64,000 nucleotides of DNA from Ignelater luminosus (lineage: Eukaryota > Arthropoda > Insecta > Coleoptera > Elateridae): the NCBI GenBank assembly GCA_011009095.1, contig VTPC01091055.1:1-64000 (forward strand), in the 5' to 3' direction. Numbering within the stretch: position 1 is the first letter of the stretch; every line of letters begins with the position of its first letter. The notes below the pieces were generated by a model. That model had not been told where the DNA came from and did no database searches. It saw nothing but the letters and a program-made list of their open reading frames with translations. A program made the position numbers and the translations under genes. This document shows, piece by piece, positions 11,688 through 23,148 of the stretch.

Positions 11688-11975
11688 AAGCTTCAGTTCT
11701 GCCGGTTTGGTCTTCTTGGGCCTGTCGAGCTGTTGGAGCTTCTCGGACCTTTCGTCTGTTGGGATTTTTGAATTTTTCGGCCCTTTGGGTTTCTTGGGAC
11801 TATCGATCCGTTCGGACCCCCGGCATATTGGAGCGTTCAGGCATCCGGCCTACTGGAGCGTTCGAACCTGTTGTACCTTTTGAACTTATCGGCACTTCAG
11901 GCTTCTCTGTCGGGCCGTTCGGACCTCTCGAGCTGTTCGGGTCTATCGGCCCGATCAAGAAGTTACCGGGCTTGT
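11688..11975 (+). repeat. 9-bp-period GC-rich minisatellite, locus 1
   Basis: The sequence reads as a run of degenerate 9-mers close to TTCGGGCCT or TTCTCGGAC, about 30 units. Translation gives glycine/leucine/phenylalanine-rich nonsense because the period is a multiple of three. It ends with GGCCCGATCAAGAAGTTACC, a sequence also found in inverted form at locus 2 (about 43860). GC content is far above the surroundings. Confidence 0.8.
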
Positions 11976-12011
11976 TTCGCGCCGCATCAAGTTTGTCTCA
12001 GAACAACAATA

Positions 12012-12148
12012 ATAAGAAATGGATTGAAAAAAACAGACAATAAATATCATGCCCGCTGTAAAGTGTGTAATGTAAGACCGAAATGCGAAGCGTTTGAACT
12101 GGAAAGACACGTAAGTTCTCAAAAACATAAAAACCACCATGGCCCATG
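12012..12148 (+). pseudogene. Orphan zinc-finger fragment of a transposase
   Basis: The frame ending at 12148 gives a C2H2-like finger: ARCKVCNV, then ELERHVSSQKHK. This arrangement (CxxC, then HxxxxxH, after a short lysine-rich lead) is typical of the N-terminal finger of hAT and related transposases in insects. The frame immediately upstream is the 9-bp minisatellite and no further transposase follows, so it is a broken fragment. It could be the lost N-terminus of the hAT fossil at 14911-16024, with the repeat at 12612-14527 inserted between; that is inference. Confidence 0.45.
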
Positions 12149-12149
12149 A

Positions 12150-12611
12150 AGATCTGATAACTAAATCGAATTTGTAGACTCAATCAACATTTTTACTTGT
12201 TGAGTTCAGTGCAGTTTGCTGTTCAATCAATCAAGATTTAAGGCAAGTTCTTATTTATAGAACTATTATTAGAAGTTATTATTCTGAGACACCCTGTGTA
12301 ATAGGTATTTGTGTAGATGGGCATGTCTGTTCTGACGTTATCTTTGGTACATGGGCTTGTTTTCTTTGAATTTCAGGTTTAGTAGTAATGTTAGTATAAT
12401 GTGATAAGAAAATTCAGCATATAAAAACCAAAACCATTTACATTAAAAAAAGGGAAATTTAAGGGATACTTTGTATATTTCTGGGGGAAATTGAACAGTG
12501 AAAGGTTGACAACACTGCATCAGAGTTAGTTTTAATCCGTTTTGATCTTTCATTAGTCACGGGACAGAACTGTGGATGTGGCGACATCGATGCAGAGTCA
12601 AGATCCGAATT
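12150..12611. other. No recognisable feature
   Basis: AT-rich filler. A possible short MITE end (ACACCCTGTGTAATAGG) lies near 12290. Confidence 0.35.
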
Positions 12612-14527
12612 CTGATTTAAAGCCCATTTACAATCAATTCGCTAACGGTACACTTCAACCGCGAAGTCTGAATTTCGTGTTAAGTATATGGCACCACTGG
12701 TAGATGTTTACATCACGGGGGTGAAACTGAAATGGAGCGAGCGGCAACACAAAAGTGTGAGCTGCCACCCGGGGGGTGGGGAGGTGTAAGATACAGGGGA
12801 AATGAACAACCAATAAGAAATTCATTGTCTAGCCGGGCGATTTAAAAAGTGTGCCAGTGGGGAAGATTAATACATACATTTTAATTGGCGTCAAACTATC
12901 ATTTTGTAGGTTATAGTGTTATGGTGCAGCAGTAGTAACTTAAAATAAATTATTTTTAGTGAAAGTCAATGTGTTCGAGGCAACTGTAAGCTCAAGAATT
13001 AAGTTAAGTTGCAAAAACATAGGTACTACGGGTACTACACCCAATTTAAAATTATTATTTTTATTTATTTTAGGTTTATTAATTATATAATCATGTAGAT
13101 TGGTTCCAAAATTAAGTAACTACAAGGCACGGCTAATTAAAGAGAGTGATGGCAAAAACTGGTAAAAGTTAAAGTAATAAGAAGTACTGCACGTAAATTT
13201 AAAATTTTTTTAAATTTTAGGTGTCCATATAATTACTCTCAAATTAGAATAACTACGGTAGACGATTTATAAAGATATCAGAAAGAAATGGTAAAAGTTA
13301 ATAAGTACAGGACTTGTGTGAACCTAACACCCCTACGCAGCACCGGTGCCAACACCTCAACCCCGTGCACACCTCTACCTAAAACTATAACACGGCTGGA
13401 TGCACAGTGGCAACAGCGCACAACGCAGGCGCACTTAAGTGCACATATCAGCTGAAAATTGGAAACAAAAATATTATATTACGATTTCGGCATGAATTTA
13501 TATTGAAATTTTGCATAATGTAAAGTGTCACATATGTAAATCATAGTAATTAGCATAATTTCCTAAGGTATTATGCTTCACGATATCAGCTCTCTCACAG
13601 AAAGAAGAATGTGCGACAGATTCCTTCGGTGGCAAATCGCCATTTAAATAACCCGCGCTTTAGGTAGGACGTTTCGCGAGTAATTAAATTTTAATTTTTT
13701 TAAGTATGTTCCGCCACCCCTACTATAATCTCATTTAAAAGGCCTTATACTACATCATATTGGCTCTCTTTTACAGAAAGATGAATGTGCGACAAAGATT
13801 CCTTCGGTGATAAATCGTCATTTAAATAACCAGCGCTGTAATTACTCGCGGAACGTCCTACCTACAACCAATTCACTAGCGGCACACTTCAACCGCCAAG
13901 TCTGAATTTCGTGTTAAGCATATGGCATCACCGGTAGGTGTTTACATTAAAAGTTCGTTGTCGAATTGACTAAACTTCGACTTGGGCAGCGAAGTTGAAG
14001 CATGCAAACTGCAAATCTCCACTTCAAGTTGCAATTAAATTCAACTTTGACACATGCGCAGTTTGCCTTATTTAAAACTTAGATTGCTTTTATTTGCCTG
14101 TTTTTGAATGTAATTCTGTTATAAGTATAACCCAAAAAGTCGTAAAATTGGATTTTATTTCGTTTTTTATTTGTAAAAAGCTGCAAACCTGAAAATGAAT
14201 TTTGCAATTAAAATAAAAACAAAAATATTTTTCGTTATTACAACTCCAGATAAATGTGAAATAGAATTTTTTTTGAAATGTTGATTTTAAAATGCCTTTT
14301 GTAGGTTATACTATAATTATGGATGTTAGTTGCCTTATTCGGTAATTTAGCTTGTGTGTTGGTGTTAAACAGACAATACCAAATTGATAATATAAAACGC
14401 AACTAACGGAATTAAAACAGTATTTGTAATAATATTCTAAAAGATGGCATTGCACAGATTTTCATTCTTGAAGTTGGACTCTAAAGTACGCCGATGTCGA
14501 AGTGGTTGTAAATGGGCCTTAAATCAG
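12612..14527. repeat. Composite inverted-repeat element
   Basis: The outer arms are CTGATTTAAAGCCCATTTACAA at 12612 and TTGTAAATGGGCCTTAAATCAG ending 14527, with matching subterminal motifs (GTACACTTCAACC left, AAAGTACGCC right). The left arm recurs internally at 13865-13945. The interior also has a repeated block (ATTCCTTCGGTG, 13618 and 13799) and an inverted pair GGTAGGACGTTTCGCGAG / CTCGCGGAACGTCCTACC. A solo copy of the right end occurs at 22990-23052. No transposase is readable and no target duplication was identified. Confidence 0.6.
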
Positions 14528-14910
14528 AACAATTGCTTCCAAGTTTTCATGCTAGGTTCTAGATTTAAAACTAGGTCCGGTCCTATTTTTCAGCCAAGTT
14601 TGTATACTAGACCTGCGCATTAGAGCGATTTTCAGTGGTACCAACCTTTTACAACTAATAACTTTGACGTGCTCTTGATCTCTAGAATCGAAATTTTTTA
14701 TTTATTTATAACATAGTGTTGGCGACATTGACAACAACTTTGGCAGCTACCTTTAAAATCTCCTAAATAGAGGCGAGAAATTTAAGTTCAATATAGCATG
14801 CAGTATAGTGTAGTAACTAGTTTAGTAAACAGTTCAGCCCGAAAAAAGTATAATATAAAACGTCCTTGGGAATACTATTAATGGTAATGTTTAATAAGGT
14901 CAATCTCTGC
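14528..14910. other. No recognisable feature
   Basis: Spacer between the composite repeat and the hAT fossil. It may be decayed upstream hAT sequence, but nothing is readable. Confidence 0.35.
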
Positions 14911-16024
14911 AGATATTTCACTGATGGCGCGTCCAATATGCAAGGAGATTATAATGGATTTTCTTCAAAAATGAAAAAAAATCCCAACCACATTCATAGA
15001 TGATGTCATAGCCACATTCTGAACCTTGCACTCTGTGATCTTATGAAGGCGCATATCAAAGCAGCATCTCTTCTACGTTGTTAAATTCCGTTGCGGCTTT
15101 TTCAAAGATTATCATCAGAGAATGGATGTTTGGACTTCAACTTCGAAAAATCTAAAACGTAAAAGGTTACAAACCATTGGAGAAACACGCTGGTGGGCAA
15201 AAGAGGCAGCATTGAACAAAATCTTTGGGAAGTTTAATAACTCGGAATTGGCTTTGTACGTAGATGTTAACAATGATCTGCAAACGATTGAAGATAATAT
15301 AAAAATTAGTTCCAAGTTGCTGCCAGAAATTACAAGAGGGCGTTGTTTAAATACGAAACTGTAATAACATCTCAAATATTTTAAAAAATATTCGCAATAA
15401 CGGGTCCCCTCCTATCGAGATACATGCAGACTAAAGACCTGGATCTGCTTTGCCATGGTGCAAACTGCTGTTAAGCAACTGCGCTCACTATAGCGTGCTA
15501 TGACTTGCATCCAAGAGGCAACAAAAAAATTTATATTGTGGGTTAATGGTGAACTAAATTCGCGAGAATGCATTGATATAGAAATCGAAGATTTTCCTGA
15601 AGTTCGTCGTAGGTTGGTAAAAACATTTTTTAATGAAAGGTCTAGTTGGAACAAGAAAAGTTCAGAATAGCAACATACGTATAACGTCGTAATGGATGTC
15701 GCAGTAGAATCCACGAACAAACGATTTTCTAAAAATATGGATTTGTGTAGGGATCTTTCTCTACTCGACCCAAAATATTCTGCGTTGACCACGGCTTATC
15801 AATACCTCCTAACCCTTCCTGTATCCCAAGCTACTAGGGAAAGATCTTTCTCCATTTTTAAGTATATAAAGAACAGGTTGCGTAGTCGGCTGTCAGATAA
15901 CAGATTAGAATCATTTATGATTATGAATATAGGGAAGGACATTTTCAAAGATATTGATAACCAAGAGGTTATCAACAGTTTGCTAGAGACAAGTAGGTTT
16001 CTTAAAAAAGCATTAATCTGTTGA
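14911..16024 (+). pseudogene. Fossil hAT transposase, zf-MYM1-like type
   Basis: Frames on the plus strand assemble into the middle and C-terminal parts of a zf-MYM1/DUF4371-type hAT transposase. The segment FTDGASNMQGDYNGFS carries the catalytic-region aspartate near 14917. HILNLALCDLM follows, then GETRWWAKEAALNKIFG (about 15180). The C-terminal dimerisation domain is in the frame 15692-16024: LLTLPVSQATRERSFSIFKYIKNRLRSRL. Several frame changes and stops separate these blocks, so it is dead. The N-terminal finger is missing here. Ends of the element were not assigned. Confidence 0.8.
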
Positions 16025-16329
16025 AACTCAATGGAGAGATATAAGTAATTACTACAACTAAATAAGTGTAATTATAATTTTTATTTTTTCGGAGTTTTCT
16101 TTATTTTGGTGTTTTGCAATTTATTATGTTTTTTTTTAAATTAAACCGAATGAAAAAAATATGCTGCTGTGAAGTTTGTCATGTATTTGTTCCTTTCCCA
16201 GTAGTTTAACTGTTTAATTACCTAAAGTCAATAAGAACTTTTAGATGAGCTATGAGGTATTTTTAAATTTCATTACTCGAGTCACTTGAACCAAGGGACG
16301 ACGCCGACGCGACGGGCCGGTTACTCATA

Positions 16330-17621
16330 CGAGAGTGGTCTGAAAAGTTTCCGACCTCAACGTGAAGATGGCTGCACTCGTAAATAAAAGCTACTGAATT
16401 TCGCTGTTCATCTGTTGACAGTTACTCACCAAAGTTTCAGCCATTTTGGACGCGCAGTTTTTTATGTAACAGTCGTTTGAGTGAGTTGATGTGAGTTTTT
16501 TTTGTGAAAATGGACAAAATCGAGTATCGAGCTGTCATTAAATATTTGTTTTTGAAAGGCAATACGCCTTCGAAAATAAAAGATGAGTTGGATTCTGTGT
16601 ATGGGGACTCTGCATCATCATTTACCACAGTGAAATTTTGGGCTGCTGAATTTAAACGTGGCCGTAAGAGCTTGGGAGACAATGAACGTTCGGGACGTCC
16701 AAAAACTGCAACTACCGACGAAAACATTGCCAAAGTTCACCAAATGGTGCTAGACGACCGCCGAATTAAAGTGAGAGAGATAGCAGAGGTTATGAACATG
16801 TCAAAAGAACGTGTTTGTCACATATTAAATCAACATTTAGGCATGAGAAAGCTGTCCGCGCGTTGGGTGCCGCGTTTGCTCACGTTAGACCAAAAACGTG
16901 TTCGAATGAATATTTCCAACGCTCTTTTGGCGCAGTTTAGGCGAAATAAATCCGAGTTTTGGCGCCGATTAATTACTGTAGATGAAACTTGGATACACCA
17001 TTATACGCCCGAAACAAAAATACAGTCCAAACAGTGGACTGCAAAGGGGGAACCGGCTCCAAAAAAAGCAAAAACTGTTTTTTCGGCTGGGAAAGTGACG
17101 GCGACTGTTTTTTGGAATAGTCATGGAGTTATTTTAATCGATTATCTTCAAAAAGGAAAAACCATTAAGGAGCATACATGCATCATTACTTGACAAGCTG
17201 AAGGCAGAACTTGCGAAAAAACGGCCACATTTGCAGAAAAAGAAAATCCTGTTTCACCAAGACAACGCACCGTCTCACACCTCAGCGGTTGTCATGGCGA
17301 AAATCCACGAATTACGGTTTGAACTGCTTGACCATCCGCCTTACTCACCAGATCTAGCCCCAAGCGTCTTCTTTTTGTTCCCTCATCTAAAAATTGCGCT
17401 CGGAGGACAAAGATTTTCGTCAAATGAAGAGGCAATCACCTTCGTGAACAATTATTTTGCAGAGAAAAATGCCGAGTACCATTTGGACGGGTTACAGAGA
17501 TGGGAGCATCGCTGGGAGAAGTCTGTAGAGTTACAAGGAGACTATGTTGAAAAATAAAAAAAAATTTCAGAAAAAATGTCTTGTATCTTTGTTAGGTCGG
17601 AAACTTTTCAGACCACCCTCG
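16330..17621 (+). mobile_element. mariner element, near full length
   Basis: 1292 bp bounded by TA (16328-16329 and 17622-17623). The inverted ends are about 28-30 bp: CGAGAGTGGTCTGAAAAGTTTCCGACCT at left, and AGGTCGGAAACTTTTCAGACCACCCTCG at right. The length and ends fit a complete mariner. The transposase inside carries one frameshift and a catalytic-site change, so it is inactive. The two ends differ at only about one position, which points to a fairly recent insertion. Confidence 0.93.
16510..17557 (+). pseudogene. mariner transposase, frameshifted and catalytically dead
   Basis: Frame 1 (16510-17193) has the N-terminal helix-turn-helix region and the motif WVPRLLTLDQK. The first catalytic aspartate is in TVDETWIHHYTPE. 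A frameshift near 17176-17180 moves the protein into the frame ending at 17557. That frame has the second aspartate in LFHQDNAPSHTS and the PYSPDLAPS motif. The third aspartate of the D,D34D triad, normally in APSDFFLF, is valine here (APSVFFLF). The ending WEKSVELQGDYVEK is the expected mariner C-terminus. Family assignment is very secure; activity is excluded by two independent lesions. Confidence 0.92.
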
Positions 17622-17654
17622 TAGTTTCCCAGGCCGGTACACCTTACCCCATCA

Positions 17655-18824
17655 CAGTGGCGGCTATTGGGGTGAGGCAAGTGAAGCGCCGATTCACCTA
17701 TTTTCTTCTTTTAATAATTTCTAATATTTAATTACTTAAGTAATTTCGTTTCTTAGCGTAAAATAGTAAAATCTTGAATAAAATTAGTCACGAGAGCAAT
17801 GCAATTAACATGAGATACTCAAAACACAAATCACAGACGCTCTACCTGCCCCTGTTATGGACCAGCACGAACGCAAAGCATAAGGACACTTGCACTAAGC
17901 TTAACATTGAGTTGAAGCGATATGAAAATTCTAGGCGAACGATTCAACAAGAAAGACGCGTTGCCATGACAACAGACTTCCTACGCGGTTGTATGCAGTA
18001 CAAGCAACGGCGATATTGCCCGAGCCAGAAGCGTTTTTAAAGAGAACAAACAGCGATTCACAATAAGTATACAGCTTTCAGATACGGTGGATCGCATCGG
18101 TTATACGTTGCATTTTTTAGTTGCTTTGACGGTGTTTTCAGTTTTTACCTCATTTAAGATTATCCAAGGAAAATTTCGGTTAAAAAGAACCGAAACTGAA
18201 TGTAAGACAATATTTAATGAACCTTTGATAAACACGCATATTAACAAATATTCGAAAGTTAGAAGCTGCTATTTTATGAAATCTTAGATACCATTTTGAT
18301 GCAAATAAACACTAGATTTCAAGACATGGATAAAGTTTATCCGATAAACTGTAATTCATTTCTCTTGCTGACATTTCTAAGTTTGATGAATATTCTAAAT
18401 TATTTCCAACGGAAAAACTTTATAATTTGAAACAAACCTATTCCAGTTTATTTACTACTACGGACATGCAAAGACTGAAAAACGAATTAGACCTTATATA
18501 TTCTGATCAGCAATATAGAAGCAAGAACCTCCAGGAAGTAATGCTTTCTTGCACGACAATAAACAAATATTTAAAGAAGCTCATGAATTATTTTGTTTGA
18601 TTCTTACCATACCATCAACAAGTTCGTCAGTAGAAAGAAGTTTCTCGCGCTTGAAAAGAATCAAATCATACTTGCACAATTCAATGGCGCAGGAAAGCCT
18701 TTCACATTTAGGAAGAATATTCATTGAAAAAGGATTCAACCATTTTATGATGATGTCATCTGCTGCCTTGAAAGATCGAAGAATAGATCTCGTCTACAAA
18801 AGGTTAAATTTTTCATTGTTGTAG
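17655..18824 (+). pseudogene. Second hAT fossil (zf-MYM6-like), internally deleted
   Basis: It begins with a hAT-like end, CAGTGGCGGCTATTGGGG, at 17655. Broken frames from about 18260 onward read as the C-terminal half of a zf-MYM-type hAT transposase: ILDTILMQINTRFQDMDK, then NELDLIYSDQQY, then the dimerisation domain in the frame 18549-18824 (LTIPSTSSSVERSFSRLKRIKSYL). It ends RRIDLVYKRL, the usual end for this group. The N-terminal half and the catalytic region are missing. The right end was not located, although GGGATGAGACAAGCACC just after the stop may belong to it. Confidence 0.75.
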
Positions 18825-18829
18825 GTATT

Positions 18830-19427
18830 TTACTGATTTTGGGATGAGACAAGCACCTTTTATCGTGTTAAATTTTTGTTCATTTCTAAGATTTCAATGC
18901 AAAACGTGTAACGGGAAAATACCCAAAAGTAAGCACAAGTCCCGTATAAGCCAGATATCGGTAGATGTTCAAGTCCATAGCTCATGTCGAAGACGGGAGT
19001 AGGTTCCAAAATAGTAAATAATCCAGGCTTTGATGATCTTACCTGAACCTAAAACTTAGCTCTTGGCTAGAATGCCTAGAAGGGATATTAAAAGGGAGCC
19101 AGGAAACAGTCATACTAAACAAGGAATAATCCGCCGACCTGTCCCCACATCGGCGAAAGCCATGTATATAGGTGGCCATAGGAAATATCACCCTTATACA
19201 GAAACTTAAAATTGTATTTGGATGCTAAAATGCACTCTCCACTCTATACGAAACTTACATTGGCTTCATTAGTTAACACAAGACAGACAGTAATAAAATT
19301 ATCATCAACGCCAAAAACATGAGATAATAAAATATCATAATATGCAACATAACTTCAGCATCTCTCTCTCTTTCTCGTGATTAAAATAAACTTTACAAAA
19401 CGTTAATTCTATAACACTCTTAAATTG
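18830..19427. other. No recognisable feature
   Basis: Spacer of about 600 bp. I see no gene, no tandem repeat and no clear element ends. Confidence 0.35.
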
Positions 19428-19633
19428 TTAGGGTGCATTTATGTTCGAGCAACGATAAACGATAAGAGCGACGATAGTAGCAAAGCAACGAAAAGGTTAG
19501 CATTATTGCATATGGAACTTTATGCTTTCCTCAACATAAACAGTTCCATATGAATTAATGCTAACCTTTTCGTTGCTTTGCTAGTATCGTCGCTCTTATC
19601 GTTTATCGCTGCTCCAACATAAACGCACCCTTA
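19428..19633. mobile_element. 200-bp hairpin MITE, PIF/Harbinger-like
   Basis: The element 19431-19630 is a near-perfect hairpin. Arms of about 80 bp (GGGTGCATTTATGTTCGAGC... paired with ...GCTCCAACATAAACGCACCC) flank a loop of about 40 bp. TTA is found on both sides (19428-19430, 19631-19633). A 3-bp TTA duplication with G-rich ends fits the PIF/Harbinger superfamily. The arms contain CGATAAACGATAAGAGCGACG. Confidence 0.8.
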
Positions 19634-20088
19634 GAAGCAAAAATTTTGATTCTTTATTACTGAAAACCTGGGACACTCATAACACAATACATTACCTGAT
19701 TGTTTACACAAATAAAGCTTAACAAATAAAATACCAAAATAGATAAAACACAGTCGGTTTATTATATCTTCAATATGCAAAGAAAAAAAATGATTAACAA
19801 AGATTTAGTTCATGAAAACATAAATTAATTAAGTTAATAACGTTGAAAGTAATTCAATATGGATTGATAAAATAAATTTGAATAACATCAATTATAAATA
19901 GAAACACTTTAAAACTTTACACAAAGAAAAATGATATAATCACATTCGAACAAAACCTGAGGGGTTCGTTATTAAACTTGAAAAAAAAAACTACTGAGCA
20001 ACACAAAATAGCCATTAAATGATAAAAGTTAAATTGTAATCGAAAAATAAATTTACGATGCTTGAACAGAAAGAAATCCTCAAAATAT
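19634..20088. other. No recognisable feature
   Basis: AT-rich spacer between two MITEs; nothing seen. Confidence 0.35.
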
Positions 20089-20210
20089 ATATTAACCAGG
20101 GACTAGAACCGGAATCCAAAAGAACCGGAATCGGTACCGGAACTGGTTGAATTTAACGGAACCGGAACCGGAACCCTTATTTCAAAAGGGTTCTAGTCCC
20201 TGATATTAAC
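20089..20210. mobile_element. 106-bp hAT-type mini-MITE
   Basis: The element 20097-20202 starts CAGGGACTAGAACC and ends GGTTCTAGTCCCTG. It is flanked by an exact 8-bp duplication ATATTAAC (20089-20096, 20203-20210). Eight-bp duplications and CAG-type ends are hAT hallmarks. The interior is a run of GAACCGGAA / GGAACCGG units, giving high local self-complementarity. Confidence 0.88.
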
Positions 20211-20570
20211 CAAGAACAATAAAGTAAGTGAGAATTAATCTCCAACCATAATATTAATGATCTAAGCCCTTTTTCCGGAAAACATTTATAATGCTATCCT
20301 GACTTATGTAAATATCAAATTTAATCGCTGTGTCTCAAAGTTTACAAAAGAACAATACAAAAAAACATATTAAAACATAGTTCTTACTCATAAACAATTT
20401 GCAATTCTTCCGTAACGTTCCAGTAATCCAATAAAGGCAAAACGATAACATGGTTGAGAGATCGGTGCTTGTTATTAATAAAACTAAATTTACAAAAAAA
20501 TTTTAAAATCACTATAATGATTATTTTCACAAAACACTGACTAATTTAAAACCACAAAAGAGAGTACACT
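20211..20570. other. No recognisable feature
   Basis: AT-rich spacer with no gene or repeat recognised. Confidence 0.35.
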
Positions 20571-20860
20571 TTAAACATCACACAAAATATCCTGAACCAA
20601 AACAGTTCCACTAAAATTGGAAATGGGAAACGGAGTTCCTTTCTTCGATGAAAATTTCCCACGAGATGACATGATGGTAAATTTTATTCCAAAAAATACA
20701 ACAATAATAATTTCCCAAACAGCAAAAATTTCTAATAGCTCGTCGCAACTGATTATTCCCACAAAGTGGTTTATTATAACGCCGATGCGGCCAACACTGT
20801 GTCCATTGACACTTATTTGAGGTACATTTCCACACAAATATTCAGGGTAAGCTCCCGTCG
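20571..20860 (-). CDS. Unidentified ORF with one hydrophobic segment
   Basis: On the minus strand, the frame ending at 20571 can be read upstream of its first ATG (20837) for a few more codons (AYPEYLCGNVPQISVNG). It carries a strongly hydrophobic run, EIFAVWEIIIVVFFGIKFTI, that could be a membrane anchor, followed by a basic, serine/lysine-rich tail. I do not recognise the protein. It may be the end of a membrane protein or an element-encoded surface protein, or may be a chance frame in repeat DNA. No neighbouring exon was found. Confidence 0.2.
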
Positions 20861-22523
20861 TCCGTGAATCCTAAGGCCAGATCCGACAAAATTGTCGCTG
20901 CCATAATTGTACCTCCTGCTAGAAAATATCTAGCACCACACCAAAAACTAAATAGGGCGAATTCACGACAGACAAATTGTTGTTAGCGACCGAACTAGCG
21001 GCAAACGCACCGCGCTCAAGGCGCGAGCGTCCCACTCAAAACCAAAAATGGAACTCATTCGTCTTCACTCCAAACTGTTTTGATCAACCCAACAGTTGCA
21101 ACCAAAAATCAAAGCCAGTTACACAATGCTAAGTCAAATCAAACACAAATAGCCCATAAGAAATAAAAATTTTCCACACCTAATTTCTCTAATTCAAAAC
21201 GGCCTTTTGTTCGGCCGTGGATTGCTGACAAGGATCATTAAAACCCTAAAACATAAATAACGATTTCTAAGAAGAGCAGAGCCATACGAAGTGTTTAGTC
21301 TGCTTAAATTTACTAAAAATCACGTATTGTGATAATTTGAACAAAGGAACTATGGTATCGAATTTATAAATGAGATCCAAATATAAAATATTCTTATAAT
21401 GAAAAGAACAACATAAAACAGATTGTTAAATGCATTTTAATTTTAACAAAGAACTTCAAAAAAGCCTTGAACAAAATGTTTGATAACCAAAAAATACGAC
21501 TGAATAAATTTTATAAACCAAAACGGAACGATAAATTCATGTTAAATGAATACATTAACGATGAAAGTTACGGTAGAACCCGGATGATTATGCGAAACTT
21601 CAAAATGACATTACAAACGCTTCACCTGTTTCGAAATTCACGAGCCGCCACTGCCCCATCCGTCCCTGCACGAGACTATAATTTCCTGATGTAATAACTT
21701 AGGATGTAACGGACCTGAAGCATTTTGGGATTTTTTGCGATAATTGTACAGCAAACATCAGTTCGTTTAAAGTTCTCGTAGAAACCAAATCTTTTGCTCG
21801 ACGTTTCTTCGCTTTTATTGATGCATTTTCAAAATCCAATTTCTCGCACACTCTTTCCGCTTTTTGCCAACTGCTAAGCAATACTTTTCACATATTTTAG
21901 TAAGTTCCTTACTAACAGCTTTAGAATAATCATTTATATTTAAAAGTGTTTGAATCTTTGCAACAATCTTCAATAACTTTTCGGATTTGTCGCTAGAAAT
22001 TCATTCTTCAAACAAGTCCAAATTTTTAACACTACGACTACTTTCTAAAAAAATAAAGTAGGCTAGCAGTAATTAGCAGAAAAAAAGTATAATATATTAA
22101 AGAATATTTAATAAATAATTTAATCTAATCAAAACAATCAAATTTACAGGATATTTTGCGTCAAACTCGTTAAAAGTGTAATTAAAGTTGACAAAAAGAA
22201 AAAAGTAAATGCAATGTGTATCCCTTTATTTTAAAATCATTTTCTAAAAAACCTAAAGGGGATTGCAAAAATAATATACTAAAATAAAAATTACATAGAT
22301 TGGTGTAAATCGGCCATAGTAATAATTTTTTCAAAAGTGCACAAGTATCACACAACAATTGTATAGCTGTCACTGTGAAAAAGCAATTGAATAAATTATG
22401 CACTTTGTATTTGTTTATCTACCAGTCTTCTTATCAATTATAAGAAAACCTGCTGGCTTTATTAGAAAAATTATTGCTGATTTTAAAAATGTAAGTATTT
22501 GTATTGAATTTTCGGCTATTAAT
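20861..22523. other. No recognisable feature
   Basis: About 1.7 kb. A GC-richer patch lies near 20985-21060 (GCACCGCGCTCAAGGCGCGAGCG). Small open frames at 21467-21694 and 22182-22403 have no recognisable motif. Nothing can be assigned. Confidence 0.35.
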
Positions 22524-22932
22524 AAATGAAGGGGTGGATGGATAAAGGTGCTATGTGACATTTTTGAATTGTGATATTAGCCTCTTTATTCACACTATTT
22601 ACGCAAGAATTGTGTTACATAGCACCTTTATGTACTTAATATTTATTTAATAAGAATAACAAAATAATAATGTACAATACTGACGAACGAAGATACATAG
22701 GAAGGATATGACATTTATTTATACATAACATTATTATTTTACAACTGTGTACTAGATCTAATGTATTTATTATATTCAACAATATCTTATATCGGAATTA
22801 GGTAATGATTGACTGATTAGAAAAGGTATACCATAGGTTACTAAAGCACATCATAACATCTTCATTCACACTGAAATCTCAAAAAAACGGAAAAATGTCA
22901 CATAGCACCTTTATCCATCAGCCCCTTCAAAT
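22524..22932. mobile_element. 401-bp MITE with three copies of its terminal motif
   Basis: The element 22528-22928 has inverted ends of about 37 bp: GAAGGGGTGGATGGATAAAGG at left and CCTTTATCCATCAGCCCCTTC at right. AAAT lies on both sides. The motif ATAAAGGTGCTATGTGACA at the left arm recurs inside near 22612 in the opposite orientation (GTTACATAGCACCTTTAT), giving three copies. No coding capacity. Confidence 0.75.
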
Positions 22933-22989
22933 TTGATATCATATTTGAATTTTTTTTATTTTTGTCCATAGGCGGCCGCACTGTGCATC

Positions 22990-23052
22990 GGCACAATTCA
23001 GAATTGGATTCTAAAGTACGCCGCTTTCGAAGTGGTTGTAAATGGGCCTTTA
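22990..23052. repeat. Solo right end of the 12612-14527 composite element
   Basis: The segment TTGGATTCTAAAGTACGCCG, then TTCGAAGTGGTTGTAAATGGGCCTT, matches the right arm ending at 14520. The rest of that element is absent here. Confidence 0.75.
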
Positions 23053-23148
23053 TTTCCAGTCAATGTCAAGCTTCCTTCAACTTCATATTTCAGTTATTTT
23101 AGGTTATGTTTACAGCGTAAATGTAATGCTGCCAGATTTCACAAGGAT

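Noticed and set aside
17774-18287. Two small plus-strand proteins
   Set aside because: They lie in the decayed hAT element; the frames are short and no motif is recognisable.
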